Shown one piece after another: positions 35,401-48,412 of a DNA stretch of 64,000 nucleotides. Under the pieces are notes generated by a model, which saw nothing but the letters and a program-made list of their open reading frames with translations, ran no database searches and was not told the origin of the DNA. This DNA is from Sipunculus nudus (Eukaryota > Annelida > Sipuncula > Golfingiida > Sipunculidae). Location: assembly GCA_026874595.1 (NCBI GenBank), contig CM049308.1, positions 42,024,527 through 42,088,526 of the forward strand, given 5' to 3'. A program made the position numbers and the translations under genes. Within the stretch, counting starts at the first letter, position 1. Every line of letters starts with the position of its first letter.

Positions 35401-38400
35401 CCATTCTGGTAGACTGGATTTTGTGCAAACTATGTTGGTACCTGGATAATTAACTTTCAAATATTGCTCCGATGAGACAACAGGCTTTGATGGTGTTAAT
35501 GTCAACCTAACAGTAAGCCCGTCCTGTACATCACACTCTTCTTCACCATCCTGCTTTGATGGATCATCATTGTATACAATATCATCTTTATCTGTGACTG
35601 GCAGCTGATTATCTTTTTCTGGAAGTTTGACTACCACAGACATGTTCTCTTTTGAAAAGCAGTCTCCACTTTGAAAAGAATCCAAAACAACCTCCTCTTT
35701 AATACTACATCTTCCATCTATTTGCATCAAATGTTCACTGCTACTGTAAACATTGTCTGGATTTTGCTCTGATGATCCTTCTTGTTCTTTCTCAAAACTG
35801 TTTTGTGACATACAATGTTTGCTTCTTGAGCGAGCATCTGATTTCAGAATTTGCCCTTTTTCTGTGCAATTACTGGAAAATACCTCTACATTTTTTGCTC
35901 TACCTGTAGATTCACTATTGCCACATGCTGCACTTACACTGCTCAAGTGAGAAACAGATAACAAAATATGTCTCTTGTCTGTACCCTGTTTTACCAGTCC
36001 CTTGTTTGAGTAGGCACCAGATGTCAATATTTGCATATTTTCTGAACAATAATTAGCACCATTTGTTACCTGCTCAGCGCTTGAGTCAGCAACTGGTTTC
36101 TCCTGTTTTTCCGTTGTACAACCATTACCATCCTGGGATACTTGTTCATTGTTTGAGTTAGGAACTGACTTCAAATTTTGTCTTTTCTCTGTACATCCAC
36201 TAGCATCCCATGATACCTGTTTACCATCTAAATTTACAACTAACATCACATTTTGTCTTTCCTCTGTACATCCATTAGTACTGTGTGTTTTACTTTCAGT
36301 ATTTAAGTTAGGAACTGGCTCCACATTTTGTAGTTTCTCTGTACAGTCATTAACACCCTGTGTTACCTGTTCAGGACATGACTGAGCAAATTGCTTATCA
36401 TCTTTTGTTTTCTCTGCACAATCATTAACATCCTGTGTTACCTGTTCAGTGCACGAGTGAGCAACTGGCTTCACAATTTGTATATTTTCAATACAATAAT
36501 TAGCATAACTTGTCGCCTGCTCAGTATCTGAGTCTTCGAAAGATATATCATTCTGTTTTTCCCCTGTACAGCCATTAGCATCCTGCGTTTCCTCTTCAGT
36601 ACACAAGTTAATAACTGGCTTCACATTTTGCCTTTCCTCTGTACAAACATAAGTTACCTGTGTGACCTTTTCAATATTTGAGAGAACAAATGTTTGAGGT
36701 TGTATTCTATCCGTAAAACTGTCAGTAGATTTTTTCTCAGTGCTGCCACTGGCTTGATATGTTACCTGTTGTCTATTTGACTGTGCAATAGGCTCTAAAT
36801 TTTGTCTCAATCCTGTGCAACCAGAAGTATCTGGCCTTATTTGTTCATTTGAGTGAGCAACCGTTTCTAAAGGTTGTTCTCCATCTGAAAACTTACCAGC
36901 ATGCTGTGTTGCCTGTTCACCACCTAAGTTAACAACTGGATTCAAAGTTTTCTCTGTACAATAATTAGCATGCTGTGTTACCATTCCAGTCCCAGAATGA
37001 CCAAGTGGCTCAACAATGTTTTGTTTCTCACTGATAATAATAGCCTGTTTTGTTACCTGTTCAGTATTTTGGTGAGGAACTGGCTTGATTTTTTGTCTTT
37101 TTTCTGAATAACTACTTGGATACCGTACCACCTGTTCACCAGTTGAGAGAGCAACTGACTCCATAGTTTGTCTGCTTTCTTTTAAACTTGTCTGTTGTCC
37201 TAACTGAATTCTACTTTGGTTGGCAACTGACTCCCCTACCTGCATTTTCTTTCCATCACTACTTCCTGCAAATGTTGCCTGTTCACTGCCTGAGTCCACG
37301 TTTTGTACCTGTCTTTGCAGATCATCACATTGTGATGTAACACTTGTAATGACATAATGACTGCTTGTGATAAGAGAACGCATTTCATCAACTGCTGAAG
37401 TCAACATTTTCAGTGGCGAATCAGCAATATCATGAGTGTCTTCATGATCTACATATTCTTTGACCTGGTTGGTAGCTGTCCCTTGAGTATGTTGTGTGCC
37501 TGTTTTATCACTTCTACAAAGAAGTGTCTCTTTTTCACAAAGCCTATGTACAGACCCTCTCTCACTTGAAATGGTTAGGGTGGCCCTTGATGAATTTAAT
37601 GAATTCTCATCCTGCAAAAGGGGGGCCATCCCATAAACTTCTTCCCTACCACAGTCTGTTACTTTACAAGACTGAAATTTACCCATACCTAACTTGTGCT
37701 TTGGAAAAGTTATAGGGCTTGTATATGCATACTGCTGACTAGTAGTAGCTGTATTTTGCACTTCTGAACCCCTGGTTTTACCTTCACTACACAGTGATTT
37801 ATCACAAGCTGCTGATTTAGCTGCTGACCAGGTTTCTGTACTTAAATCAAATTTGTTTCTATGGAGTGTATTTCTAAAGCAGGAATTGCTGATAAGTAAG
37901 GCTGCTGGTGCTAAAGGCAGCCTATTGGAAAATTCGAGAGCATCAATCTTTTCACTGTCCTCAAAACATACTTTTGGTGCAACAGCATGTTTGACAGCCT
38001 GATATGATCGTTCCAATGACAGTTTTATTGACTGATTCAATCTGCCAGTGCTTACATTCTCATTGTGCTGTGCAGGAAGTACCACCGATTCATGGTCTCT
38101 GCTAATCCTGGAGCTTCCCTCACTGGCCTCTTTGTCATTCACTCTTTCAACCTTATTTACCACACTGGTATTTGCGGTTTCTCTGCCCTCTAAAGACGAA
38201 AGATAACTGCAGTGAGATGAGGTAGTTTTTACTGAACCTCCGTCAAATGCTTCAACTACATCATTTTGCCTTTTTGGACTTTCAAACTGAACCTGATTAA
38301 ACAATGGAGCTTGTTCACTTGGTACTGGCACAAGGTTAACTGCTTCAGTTAATCCAAACAAAAAAGGTTCCTTTCGCTTAAACTGGTGCAGATTTTTCTT

Positions 38401-39495
38401 TGCATAATTGGATCCAATGGCTGATTGCCCTTGGGGTGACTGAGACTTTCTGCTGTAAACACTGACTGAGGGCTTAGTACATTTCATGCTGAGTTGTTTA
38501 CACTGTGCTGAATCTGGATGGAAGCAATTGCTTTGTTTTTTAGAAGTCTTGTATTGAAATGTACTGCATACTGAATGTCTGTGGTCAGTTTCATAGGGCT
38601 GCAAATTGCATTCCAACTTGTCCTTGAAACTGTCCTGTGAAGACTCAGTTTCACTTTTTTTGGTCATTCCTATAGTGGGATTTACTAATGATATTTGCAC
38701 ATTTGCATTTTGAGTTTGCAATGTTTGTTTACAGATTTCATTTCCTGCAAGTGACCCTGTGTTCCTTGACATTTTGAAATGACCCATGTCAAAACCAATC
38801 TCCCCATGAGAAGAATCAATATGGCAATAGCTTTTACTAGGAAATGTTCCTAGAGTGCTGCCCTGCTTGGATTTAGCAGCAGATTGTGCTATATTGACAG
38901 ATTTCTTGGGTGAAACCTTACAATGGTACTTCTCTGACTCTGTGACTTGCCCTGATGTTTCATCATCTTCACTGTCTGTCAAAGTAATGCATTCAGCACT
39001 GTCAAGGGAGTCCAAGTCAGTGATATCTGAATCATTTAAAATGTTTCCTACATCATCATATACAGAGTTTTGGCAGCACTTACACGGAACTACTGGGTCA
39101 TGCAGTGATTTACAAATTTTACAGGGTACTTTGTCAACAATCACATGAAAATTGGTTCTTTTATTACTGAATTTCTCACAAGTGCTGCTCATGCCTGTTG
39201 AGTCTTGATTCTGCTCATCTGTGATCAAGGCATGGTGACCAAACATTCTATATCTAAGTTTCAATGGTCTAAATCCAAATTTAACTGGTGCAGCCATTTC
39301 TGCATTCTGCATATTTTGTTGCAAAAAGATTGGCTGAGATGCAAATGTTTGCTTGAAGAAGCCTGCTTTCATCTCATGAGAACTTTCAGGCTGAGTTGCT
39401 TTTTTTTGTTTATCATTCAGTCTCTGACGGATAAATTTGTTTCCATCCATGCTGGCCGTGTTATTAGCTGATGCCTGACACTGAATAATGTCCAT
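32410..39495 (-). CDS. Zinc-finger gene, giant first coding exon (2362 codons)
   Basis: Starts at an ATG with A at -3 and G at +4; an in-frame TAG lies four codons upstream (39505-39507). The frame is open for 2362 codons to a donor AAG|GTTAGC. Features in order: CKIC/CKCC knuckle near residues 125-140; ITLTDSEDDE near 168 and FIDLTDEG near 1465, both SUMO-interaction-like; about 16 degenerate repeats of about 25 residues (CTE-[KR]-QN.. EQVTQ) near 768-1168; zinc fingers near 1591, 1640 and 1850, all C-x2-C-x12-H-x3-C; 43-residue repeats near 1685-1837; Lys-rich 36-37-residue repeats (KETNVEDxNDS) near 2030-2228. No signal peptide or membrane segment is evident. Low-complexity Ser/Thr/Gln/Lys composition and basic clusters suggest a nuclear protein. 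I do not recognise an orthologue, so function is not assigned. Confidence 0.9.
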
Positions 39496-39720
39496 TCTGA
39501 CTGGCTATGTTTTTAACTGATGATGTCTGCACTATATAATTGTAACAATATCTGTACACAAATTCCATATGATCCCCTGAAGCTTAACACCTGATAACAT
39601 TGTTAAAGTAATAATCTTCTTTAATGGTCTTCCTCATGTTCATCAGCTTGATAAAATGTAGTTTAATTCCACTAACAGATACTCCTGATCCTATTGTTTA
39701 CACTTGGTTCTGTAGCTCAT
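39496..39720 (-). promoter_or_regulatory. Probable 5' UTR with splice acceptor and upstream ORFs
   Basis: On the minus strand GTATTATCTCTTTTCAG ends at 39721, a good acceptor, and would begin the exon at 39720. That exon opens with a nine-codon upstream ORF (MSYRTKCKQ, stop TAG). Other upstream ATGs precede the main start. This implies at least one further upstream exon, not identified. The main start at 39495 may therefore be under translational control, but that is inference. Confidence 0.4.
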
Positions 39721-39892
39721 CTGAAAAGAGATAATACATCATATTTTGATGTTTGATTTTATGACTTATGACCCCATATGTGTTTAACTAAAAAGTGTGG
39801 CATCAGTGATGCCATTATACCCCTAAACCTTGGCAAGAACCCCTTTTTAAATACAAAATAGATATAAAATATGTCACTTTTGTAAACAGGTG

Positions 39893-41860
39893 CCCCATGG
39901 GCCATGATGCTCAGCTGAATTTGACATACAGGTGAGGCATGTTTTAATTATTGATGTTTTGAAAAAATATTTGTTAAGGAACCTTGAACAATGGATAGAA
40001 TGACTCTCAGAGTGCTCAAAATCAGGCATTTCGTCCGAAAGGCCTTAGAAAATAGGACACCGTGACCTTTAATTTAGCGGTTCCAAGAAGATTTTACCAA
40101 GATTCCCCTAGAGACTTCTTTGTCGAACTACAACTATTTGCATCTATTTCACTTAGGGTGCAAAATGCTCACAAAATATGGGTCACAGTGACCTTATTTA
40201 AGGTTTCGAAGGTGATTTTTTTTTCAGGGCCTTCCCTGAATCTTAATTAAATTAGAAGTTTCTAGGTACAACTGCTACCATTTGTGCCTGTCTGACTAAT
40301 AGGTAGAGCCCCATTTTTTCTGTTTTATAAAAAAATTATTTTCCGTTTTAATAAAATCAAAATTCCGGAATTTTCCGTTTTATCTTTATATTTTATGTAA
40401 TAAAATTGCTACTTCTTCTTAAGAGTTAAAACTTTTAAATCCAGATGATTAAATGGATTACGTGTTCAATAAGCTGTTTAAAATATTTTAAATTTAATTA
40501 CTGCTAACATTGATGCCATAGTTACTTTACGTATATTTAAAATTATATCTGGTCCTTCGCATAAATGGTTCTTCGTCAGGCCCACACGTAAGTAATCCAG
40601 CGCATGTGTTCACTGAATCAGCAAGACAGTTCTCTGCTCTGTAGTGTCTGCGTTTTACCGTCTATCATTTCAAACATTTGAAACAAGTATGGTTATATTA
40701 TATTCAAAGCTATTTAGCCTCTGAGACGCTATGACATGCGGTAATGCGCAGTTTGAAAGATTTTTTTAATAAGATATTGGGTGAGAATTTTTTTATTTGC
40801 AGTTTAAATCGGCTCTAAATCCTACTTTCCGTCATATTCCGTGTATTTGATATAATTCTGTTTTTGAACCCTAATTCCGTTTTCGAACCCTAATTCCATT
40901 TTTCTGTCCGTTTTCCGTTAAAACGGAAAAAACGGGGCTCTAAATAGGGTACTTAAATCATGTTCTTTCACATAGCTCACAGAATGTAGTGACCTTATTT
41001 TGGTTGTCCAAGGAGACATAACAATCATGTGTCTGGAACCAACATTTAAGATTATGGCTACGTCAGACTTTCTTGTCTCAAAATTAGGTGGTTTTTTTTG
41101 CTTGTTTCCCACAGAATATTTCGCAGCATGAGCTTATCTCAGGTACTGAAGGCAATCTGCAAAAGACCACCTTAAATTTTAAGTTGGAAGGTTCTAGGTC
41201 AGACCGTTACAATTTGTGCCCCATCCGACTTTCACAGTACCAAAATCATGTTTTTCTTTGTATATGACACAGTGATCTAATTTCAGGATTTAAAAGAGAC
41301 TTGCAATGAAACTCCCATGATTTTAAAAAAGAAGGTTCTAGGTCCAACAATTTAGTTTTTTGCCCTGTGTGCCTGCCTGGGTGCTCATTATAATCATTTC
41401 GTTTGCCGGTAGCTCATAGAATATAGGTAACCATGACCTAATTTCAGGCTTCCAAGGAGATGTGCCAAGGACCTCCCTGGATTTTATATTAGAAGATTCT
41501 AGGTCTAATGGATACAATTTGTGCCCTGTCTGACTGCTCAGAATAATGCTTCTGGCCAGTACCTAATTTCAGGCTCCCAAGGAGATGTGCCAAGGAACTC
41601 CCTGGATTTTATATTAGAAGATTCTAGGGCTAATGGATACAATTTGTGCCCTGTCTGACTGCTCAAAATAAGGCTTCTGGCCAGTACCTCACAGAATAAA
41701 GGTCACCATGACCTAACTTTTTTATTTCCATAGAGATTTGCCTATAACCTAACAGATAACAGGCCTAACAGATACGATTTGTGCCCATCTGGCTTTCACA
41801 TTACTAAAATCATGTTTTTTTCCTATAGCACATGGAATATATTGATAAGAGTTTGGATGG
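39893..41860 (+). mobile_element. D-type element with tandem core units of about 130-150 bp
   Basis: Begins AAACAGGTGCCCCATGGGCC and GATGCTCAGCTGAATTTGAC. Core units recur (GACCTAATTTCAGG, CTCCCTGGATTTTATATTAG, GATTCTAGG, GATACAATTTGTGCCCTGTC), for example at 41430 and 41561, 131 bp apart. It is interrupted by the element at 40305-40941. I see no clear 3' hairpin end, so it is probably truncated; similar units reappear at 42540-42830. Confidence 0.6.
40305..40941. mobile_element. 637-bp inverted-repeat element (hAT-like MITE)
   Basis: Left end AGAGCCCCATTTTTTCTGTT and right end the inverse, AACGGAAAAAACGGGGCTCT. Flanks are TAATAGGT (40297-40304) and AAATAGGG (40942-40949), sharing 6 of 8 bases, which suggests an aged 8-bp duplication. 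A TA duplication is an alternative reading. The interior is rich in TTTTCCG words and has no coding frame. Confidence 0.65.
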
Positions 41861-42539
41861 GGAGGTTCTACTCATATCACAAGAAGTTTCTCATGTGTGT
41901 GGCTGACAATATTCAAAGACAATATGATGAGAGGTAGTTTTTAATAACAGCATAGAGGTCTGGGCCAGTCTCTGCTAAGGCCCTGCAGTGCCAAGCTAGA
42001 GATGGTCCATCTCTCCCTCAAATTGCAAAGAGCTCACTACAGAAAGTTTTGTTCAACAAACATGACATCATAGATATGTATTCATTTACCCTTGGTTACG
42101 TCATTTTAATAGAATCTGATTGGTGACCTAACACTGAAGTGTTTCAATGATGACATTTGACAATGTTAACCCAAATAACATGGGCTTTTTAAATGGCTAT
42201 GTGAAACATGATTAAACAAGAGTTCTTTTCTGAGATTACCAAAACATGTGTTTATACTCACCTCCCTTGACATAACAAGTATCGTCATCTGAACAACATT
42301 TTTAATAATGCCCTGGCAGTTTCAAGTCAGAGTAACATTAGGGGATAATAGTTACTGTCCACTGTAGGTCCTTATTAAAACATTATGGGAAGGCTAAATG
42401 TCCGGATGCTTCTTTCAGTTTTCTTTTTAATCAAACTTCTCAAACAAAGCATTTCTCAGCCTGGCTAAATATCAGAACTCATCAATCTCTTATTCTTACT
42501 GAATGCTGTCTATTTTAATTTTTGTTAATTGCAAATATA
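41861..42539. other. No gene seen
   Basis: Non-repetitive by eye. A GC-richer phrase with GGTCTGGGCCAGTCTCTGC lies near 41960, but no open frame or splice context supports a gene. Confidence 0.35.
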
Positions 42540-42830
42540 TGAAATTACCACTTCATAAAAATATAACACAGTGACCTAAATTCAAGATTCAAAGGAGATT
42601 CACCCAAGACTTCCCTGGATGATATGTCAGAAGATTCCAAGGAAAATGGATACAATTTGTACCCTGTCTGTCTGGGTGCTCAAAATCAGGTATTTGGACA
42701 GTCGTTTGCCAAATATAGGTCACCATAACTTCATTTCAGGTTTCTAAGGAGATTTGCAAAGGACCTCCTTGGATTTTGTTTCAAAAGATTCTAGGACTAA
42801 CAGATAAGATTTGTGCCTATGGTCACATTG
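42540..42830 (+). repeat. D-type core units (fragment)
   Basis: Contains two core units: ACAGTGACCTAAATTCAAGA.. CTTCCCTGGATGATATG, then GGTCACCATAACTTCATTTC.. CTCCTTGGATTTTG, each followed by AAGATTC and a GATAC/GATAAGATTTGTGCC phrase. No terminus. Confidence 0.55.
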
Positions 42831-43975
42831 CATAAGGTGGTTCATTTTCACAAAATACCAAGTTTTCGGACAAAAAGCTCATGCTGTTGCCTCCATGGAA
42901 TGTTATATACGTCAAAAGAAAGGCAAATACAGTTTGTGTTGCTATTTGCAGGTTGCTGTTGAAAAATCCAAAGTCAGCAGCAGGCCCCAAATGTTCAAGT
43001 TGATTAAATTTCTGAAAGTCCCTAGTGACATAATGATCAGTTAAAACCTACATTTACAAAGCTTAATCAGCAAACAAATGTTGCAGTTACCATTTTTGTA
43101 CCATTTTATTTGCTGAACCTACAGGTACTGACAATGTTTTAAAGCTATCTTCTGAACTCTTAAGTCATAAAAAGAAAAAGCTACTTCCCATAAAGTCCTA
43201 CAAGGTAATGTTGTGACCTTTCATTTAAAAAATAACATGAATTTTCTCTTGCTAAAAGGTTCAAAAGTCTTAATATCATTTAGAATGGTTCATTACACAA
43301 TGCTCATAGGTAGTTCTTTAAGCAAAAGTAAACATTAAATCCTGTTGCTAGTTGCTAGCATGCTGGTTTTACACCATCTCTCTAAATTTTGGTGGATGCT
43401 TTGAAACACAAACAATTTTTTTATAAATTGTAGAGGTTTGCTGTTACTTTGCCCAAACATTTCAACTGGTCAAGTAAATTTTGCTTTTGGAGTCCACCAC
43501 ACAAATGCTCATAAATTAAGGTTTAATTTGGTTTATCATATGCCCCTGTACCTATCATGCAAGTGTAAAAACCAGGCTCCTGAAAATAAGTAAATGGAAT
43601 GTAACACACTGTTTACCTCCTAAATAACTACTTTTATATCAGCATGTTATTGGATTGAGGAACTGTATCTCGATTCAACCTTCATTTATCAGAGCAGCTA
43701 TCATTATCATGAATGGCAGTGAATCCAGGATACAGCTGTGGAGGAGAAACAAGGGCCTAAGGACACAGTGCTCACTTGTAAACATTTGCATTGACAAAAT
43801 CAGGAAAAGCATTCATGTTTGTGCCATAAACACCACTGAATTAAATACTGAACAATAAAAAAAACACACTATTTATTTACAACAATCCATAAAGTCATTC
43901 ATTTGTATGAATTTGATCAGAATGTGAAATCAGAAGTTGAAGGACACTCATATACATAAGAATTATAAAGAATAA
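42831..43975. other. No gene seen
   Basis: AT-rich. Short open frames at 42811-43044 and 43655-43858 lack splice context and any recognisable motif. I found no copy of this stretch elsewhere in the window. Confidence 0.35.
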
Positions 43976-44303
43976 TATGCATACTAAATATGATCAAAAA
44001 CAGATCAGTGGTTTTCATATTAGTCACTTTATTATTACTTTAAAAAGTAATAATGGGTTTTTAATAGAATACGGAGGTTTTTCCTAAATATCTCACAGGA
44101 ACAAAGTCCTAGTGACCCAATTTTTGGTGTGGTAGGAGATTTTTGGGACATCTAACTGTATGCAATTTTCAGATTTGTATGTCCAATTGTTTCCAAACAA
44201 GCCAGTTTTACAAATGGACAGATGGACTGACAAGACAGATGGATGGACAGACAAAGGACCACCACTATAGCTCAGTTGACTTAAAAGTCAGCTGAGCTAA
44301 AAA
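43976..44303 (+). repeat. C-type repeat with intact 3' terminus
   Basis: TAAATATGATCAAAAACAGA, GGAGGTTTTTCC, GACAGATGGATGGACAGACA, CTATAGCTCAGTTGACTT and CAGCTGAGCTAAAAAC follow in the order seen in the other C copies. Confidence 0.65.
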
Positions 44304-44600
44304 CTTTAACCTTTGACCTTTTGACCGTCAAATCATAGGGGGCAATCCTAACATCCTATAAAATTCATATATAAAATATGAAAGCTATATGTGGTTGAGT
44401 TATATGAAGAGTTATCCCAAAACTTTAACTTGAGTTTGGTTCAGATCTGTACAAATTTTGTTTGTTATCTGCTTATTACTGGCCTAGAAATTAAGATCTG
44501 ATAAAAACTTTAATAGCTGTGCTAAGTATTGCTACTGTACATCAGTCTACTAAATTAAATTAAAATATCTTCATTAGCAAATGGAGCAATGAGCCTAACA

Positions 44601-47216
44601 ACAAGGAGTTCAGGCCTAATGCGAACCTGTGCAATAGGATATACACCAGGTATAATGCTTCAATGCTGGACCATTACTTTTCAAGTACATGTGTAACATG
44701 AAAATGAACAATGTAAGTACTAAACATTTTGAACAAAAATCAATTACACAAACATCACTGCTGAAATTCTGGAATGGGAGCACAACACAACAAGGCCTAA
44801 ATGCCTAATGCGATCCTGTACAACTGGATATACACCTGGTATAATGCTTCAATGCTGGACCATTACTTTTCAAATACATGTGTAACATGTATACATATGA
44901 ACAATGGAACATTTTGAACAAGAAACAATTACACAAACATCACAGATGAAATTCTGGCATGATTGCACACAACACAAAAATGATTGTAGCTGGCACTACC
45001 TGTCTTTTATACAACAAAGCTATCAGATATACATGTACATGCCCAATTTCAGACTGACATGTCAAACCCCTCCTGAGAAATAAGCAGGGACAAACACTGT
45101 GAAAAAGTTATTGTACGTGGTGCCACCAGTCTTGTTCATGATAAAGTTATCTGAAATGAACAAATATGCCCAATTTCAGGCTGATATATCTAGTTCCTCC
45201 GTAGAAATAAGCAGGCACATACACTGTGCGAAAGTCATTGTAGGTGATGACACCTGTCTTGTGAATGAGAAAGCCATCAATGACTAATAGACAGGTGAAA
45301 ATATCATGCCAATACATCAAACTTCCCTTGATTTTGATGCACTGGGCTGACCAGGCTTAGGTGAGAAAGGCAGTTGCCCCAAGTGAACTGTGACAAATTG
45401 CTAGCTCAAGCTGCACTGAATGAACTCTTGACCTGCACCTGGTTAGACTGGGTGATTTTTTTACCTAAACCTGGCTGCACTAATTGAACTCTTGACCTGT
45501 TGCATAGTCTGACACAGTTGGCAGTCTGTCAAAGCTATAAATAGATCCAGTTTGAACTTTTGGGCCAAATCTGATGCAGTGGGCAATCTGCCAAAGCTAT
45601 TTATAAATAGAATCCAGCTACTGCACTGAACTCTTGACCTATACCTGGCTGCACTGGTTGAACTCTTGACCTGTTGCCTAATTTGATACAATTTGCTAAA
45701 GCTTTAAATAGATCCAGGCTGACCTTTGGCCTGTTGCCAAGTCTGAAATAGTTGGCAGTATGCCAAGATTTTATAGAAATAGACACAATCTTGGCCTGTT
45801 GGTAAATCTGTTTACACATACTGAAAAACTTTGGCTGATATGTTTTTTTTTTCAAGCTGATGTATTCATAAGATTTTTTTATTTAAATGTTTAGAATAAT
45901 AAAAGATAAAGTCCTTTTATTTTTTTAAGGTTTAATAATTGTGCCAAAAATCATTTAAGTAAACTTGAACAAAGGCCACCTAAGAATCATTTTTGTGCAA
46001 TGTTACAAAGTTGAAACATCAGTTTTGCAGAAGAAGACTATTGCAGTCCTCAGTTGGAAATAGGCTTACTAATGGCCACAAGCCAACTTCAGCTTTCCAT
46101 GACTCTACCACAATTCAACAAACCAAATCTATTCTTATACAAATGAAAGAACCCTACCTTAGGATAATAACTGTGAAAAATTAAACAATTCAGCTTGACA
46201 GTTTCACCATCAAACATATTTAAACTGAAAGAGGCTAAAATGAGGTTTCTTTTCGTAAAATAAAAAAGTCAATGCAGGTGGCACCACAAAAACTGCAACT
46301 TCAAATGTAAGTCATAAGACCAACATTTGCACAAAACTTGGTGATGCTAGTTCCTTTTGTTTCTGAGATTGTTATGTCAGTGTGCTTACTTGGCCAAATG
46401 ACTAAGTTCAAATTCTTGTAACTCAGCCAAAATGAATCAAACCCAAACCATTTTGAACAAACTTGAGAGTGCTGATCTCTGGGTATTATATCTGTGAAAT
46501 ATCAAACAATATGGCTGAATGATTTGAGGCAAGAACATTTTCAAAGTTTTTTTTGGTTTTCCTAGTAAAATGTTAGTTAATGCAGGTGTTGCAACAAAAC
46601 AATCAATCCTAGAACATTTGTTATATGACAGATGTTTGCATCATAAAATTTGGGGATGCTAGCTCCTGCTATTCCTGAGTAATTATGGGTTAATGTGCTG
46701 ATGACCAATGACCCTTGTACAGTAATAGTTAATGCAGGTGGCACCATCAATACCTCAAATTCATATGAGTCATGTGACCAACATTTGCGTGAAATTTGGT
46801 GATGATAGATAGCTCCAGCTGTTTCTGAAATAGTAACTTTAGTATCCTTTTTTGCCACAGCAGTAAGTTCAACTTCCTGTAACTTGGAAAAAATTCACAA
46901 AACTGGAACCATTTGAAAAAACTTGAGCGAGATAGTTTTAGAGATTATTTTCTAGAAATATTGAACAATATGGCTGGACAGTTTTGGAGAAGATTTTTTC
47001 ATTTTTTTTTCGTTTTTCCCTTTAAAATCTAAGTAAATGCAGATAGCAAAAAATAAGCAAACTCTGATAGTTTTTTAGATGACTGATTCTTTGCACAAAA
47101 GTTGGTGATGCTAGCTCAACCGGTCTTTTAGATAGCATTCATTAACGTACGGACAAAGGCGGATGGCAGACGTACAATGCTGCGCCATTGCGTAAGCACA
47201 CAGGTCGCTAATAAGT
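44601..47216 (+). mobile_element. B-type elements (a truncated 5' copy followed by a fuller copy)
   Basis: B 5' ends occur at 44601 (GGCCTAATGCGAACCTGTGC) and 44790 (CAAGGCCTAAATGCCTAATG). The interior has the GTAGGTGRTGMCACC landmarks about 120 bp apart, then GAACTCTTGACCTG-rich units, and then GGTGATGCTAGCTCC units carrying GCAGGTGGCACCA. The end is GCACACAGGTCGCTAATAAG at 47197-47216. Confidence 0.6.
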
Positions 47217-47238
47217 ATATACTGCACTCTGTAATATA

Positions 47239-47672
47239 CTGTGGTTGCCTTTTGTATTTGCGAGGGTTTTAATTTTGTATTATACGCGATTATTGAAATA
47301 ATCGCCAATATGAAACCCTCGGGAATAAGTTGTCCCATCAAATAAGATGGCCTCTGAAAACAACCTCATCAGCAACATAATTTGTGCCTGGTTTTTCAAA
47401 ACTGGCCCATGCATTAGCCTTACACACAGACTGTGATATATATTGACTGTGATACAACTTACAAGTCCTTATTTAATGACTGAACCAGAAATTAGATATT
47501 GTTAGATATTGTTAGATATTGTAGAATTTTTCTACACTTTAAATCAATACAGATCCTGCTATACTTAGATTTTACAGGTTCTGGTGCAATCGCGAAAAAT
47601 GAAACCCTTGCAAAATGTTCAAAATGAAGAAATCGCGAAATCTGAGCCTCACGAAAATAAAGACAACCACAG
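47239..47672. mobile_element. 434-bp TA-flanked MITE
   Basis: Left end CTGTGGTTGCCTTTTGTATT with TA at 47237-47238. Right end is the inverse, AATAAAGACAACCACAG, with TA at 47673-47674. Subterminal GCGAGGGTTTTAATTTT and ACCCTTGCAAAATGTTCAAA/ATCGCGAAA words suggest further internal inversion. TA duplication and short length fit a mariner-type MITE. No coding frame. Confidence 0.65.
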
Positions 47673-47674
47673 TA

Positions 47675-48001
47675 TACCTGAAACCTGTTATATATATACC
47701 ATCTAATCATGCAATAAGGGAAAATAAGGTTATTAGCCTAAGTGTTACACCAAAGGATATTAGGTTGAACCAAAGGATATATTTGATAAACAAAATGTGT
47801 AAATGTAATTAATAATTCTAAAAACATTTTAAAGATAAGGGCAAATGAGCTAGAGATTAAATTCCTGGAAAGTTTGCCATAATTATTGATTGAGTGTACC
47901 AGTGGTAATGCATAGTAAGATATATAATTATGGAATGCTCAACAATTTTTAGCAATACATCACTTTGTTGGCACAATCAAATCTGTACCAGGTACTTAAA
48001 T
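47675..48001. other. No gene seen
   Basis: AT-rich, no family signature, no supported exon. Confidence 0.35.
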
Positions 48002-48408
48002 CATTGTAACCCCTTGCTGTATTCTAGCATGAAGGGAAAAATAAATACTGACCTTATTTCTGGTATGTACATAGGAAATGTATAGAGGAATATGTATATT
48101 AAATATGATCAATATCAGATCAGTGATTTTGATATTAGGCAGTCTTGAAGAGTAACAATGGCTTTTTAAAGGAAAACTGAGGATTTTCCTTAATATCTAG
48201 AAGGAACAAAGTCCTATTGACCCAATTTTCAGTATGGTAGGAGGTTTTGGGGACATCTAACTTTATGTCAAATTTTTAATTTGTATGTCCAATAGTTTAA
48301 AAAAGTAAAAGTTTAATGACGGACAAACTGTCAGACAAACGGAAGGACAGCCTACAGACAAAGGACCATCCCTATCTAGCTCAGTTGACCTATAGTCAGC
48401 TGAACTAA
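48002..48408 (+). repeat. C-type repeat with 3' terminus
   Basis: Same landmarks as other C copies, ending GACAAAGGACCATCCC.. CTCAGTTGACCTATAGTCAG then CTGAACTAA. It is followed within a few bases by a D 5' end (48413). Confidence 0.65.
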
Positions 48409-48412
48409 TGGT

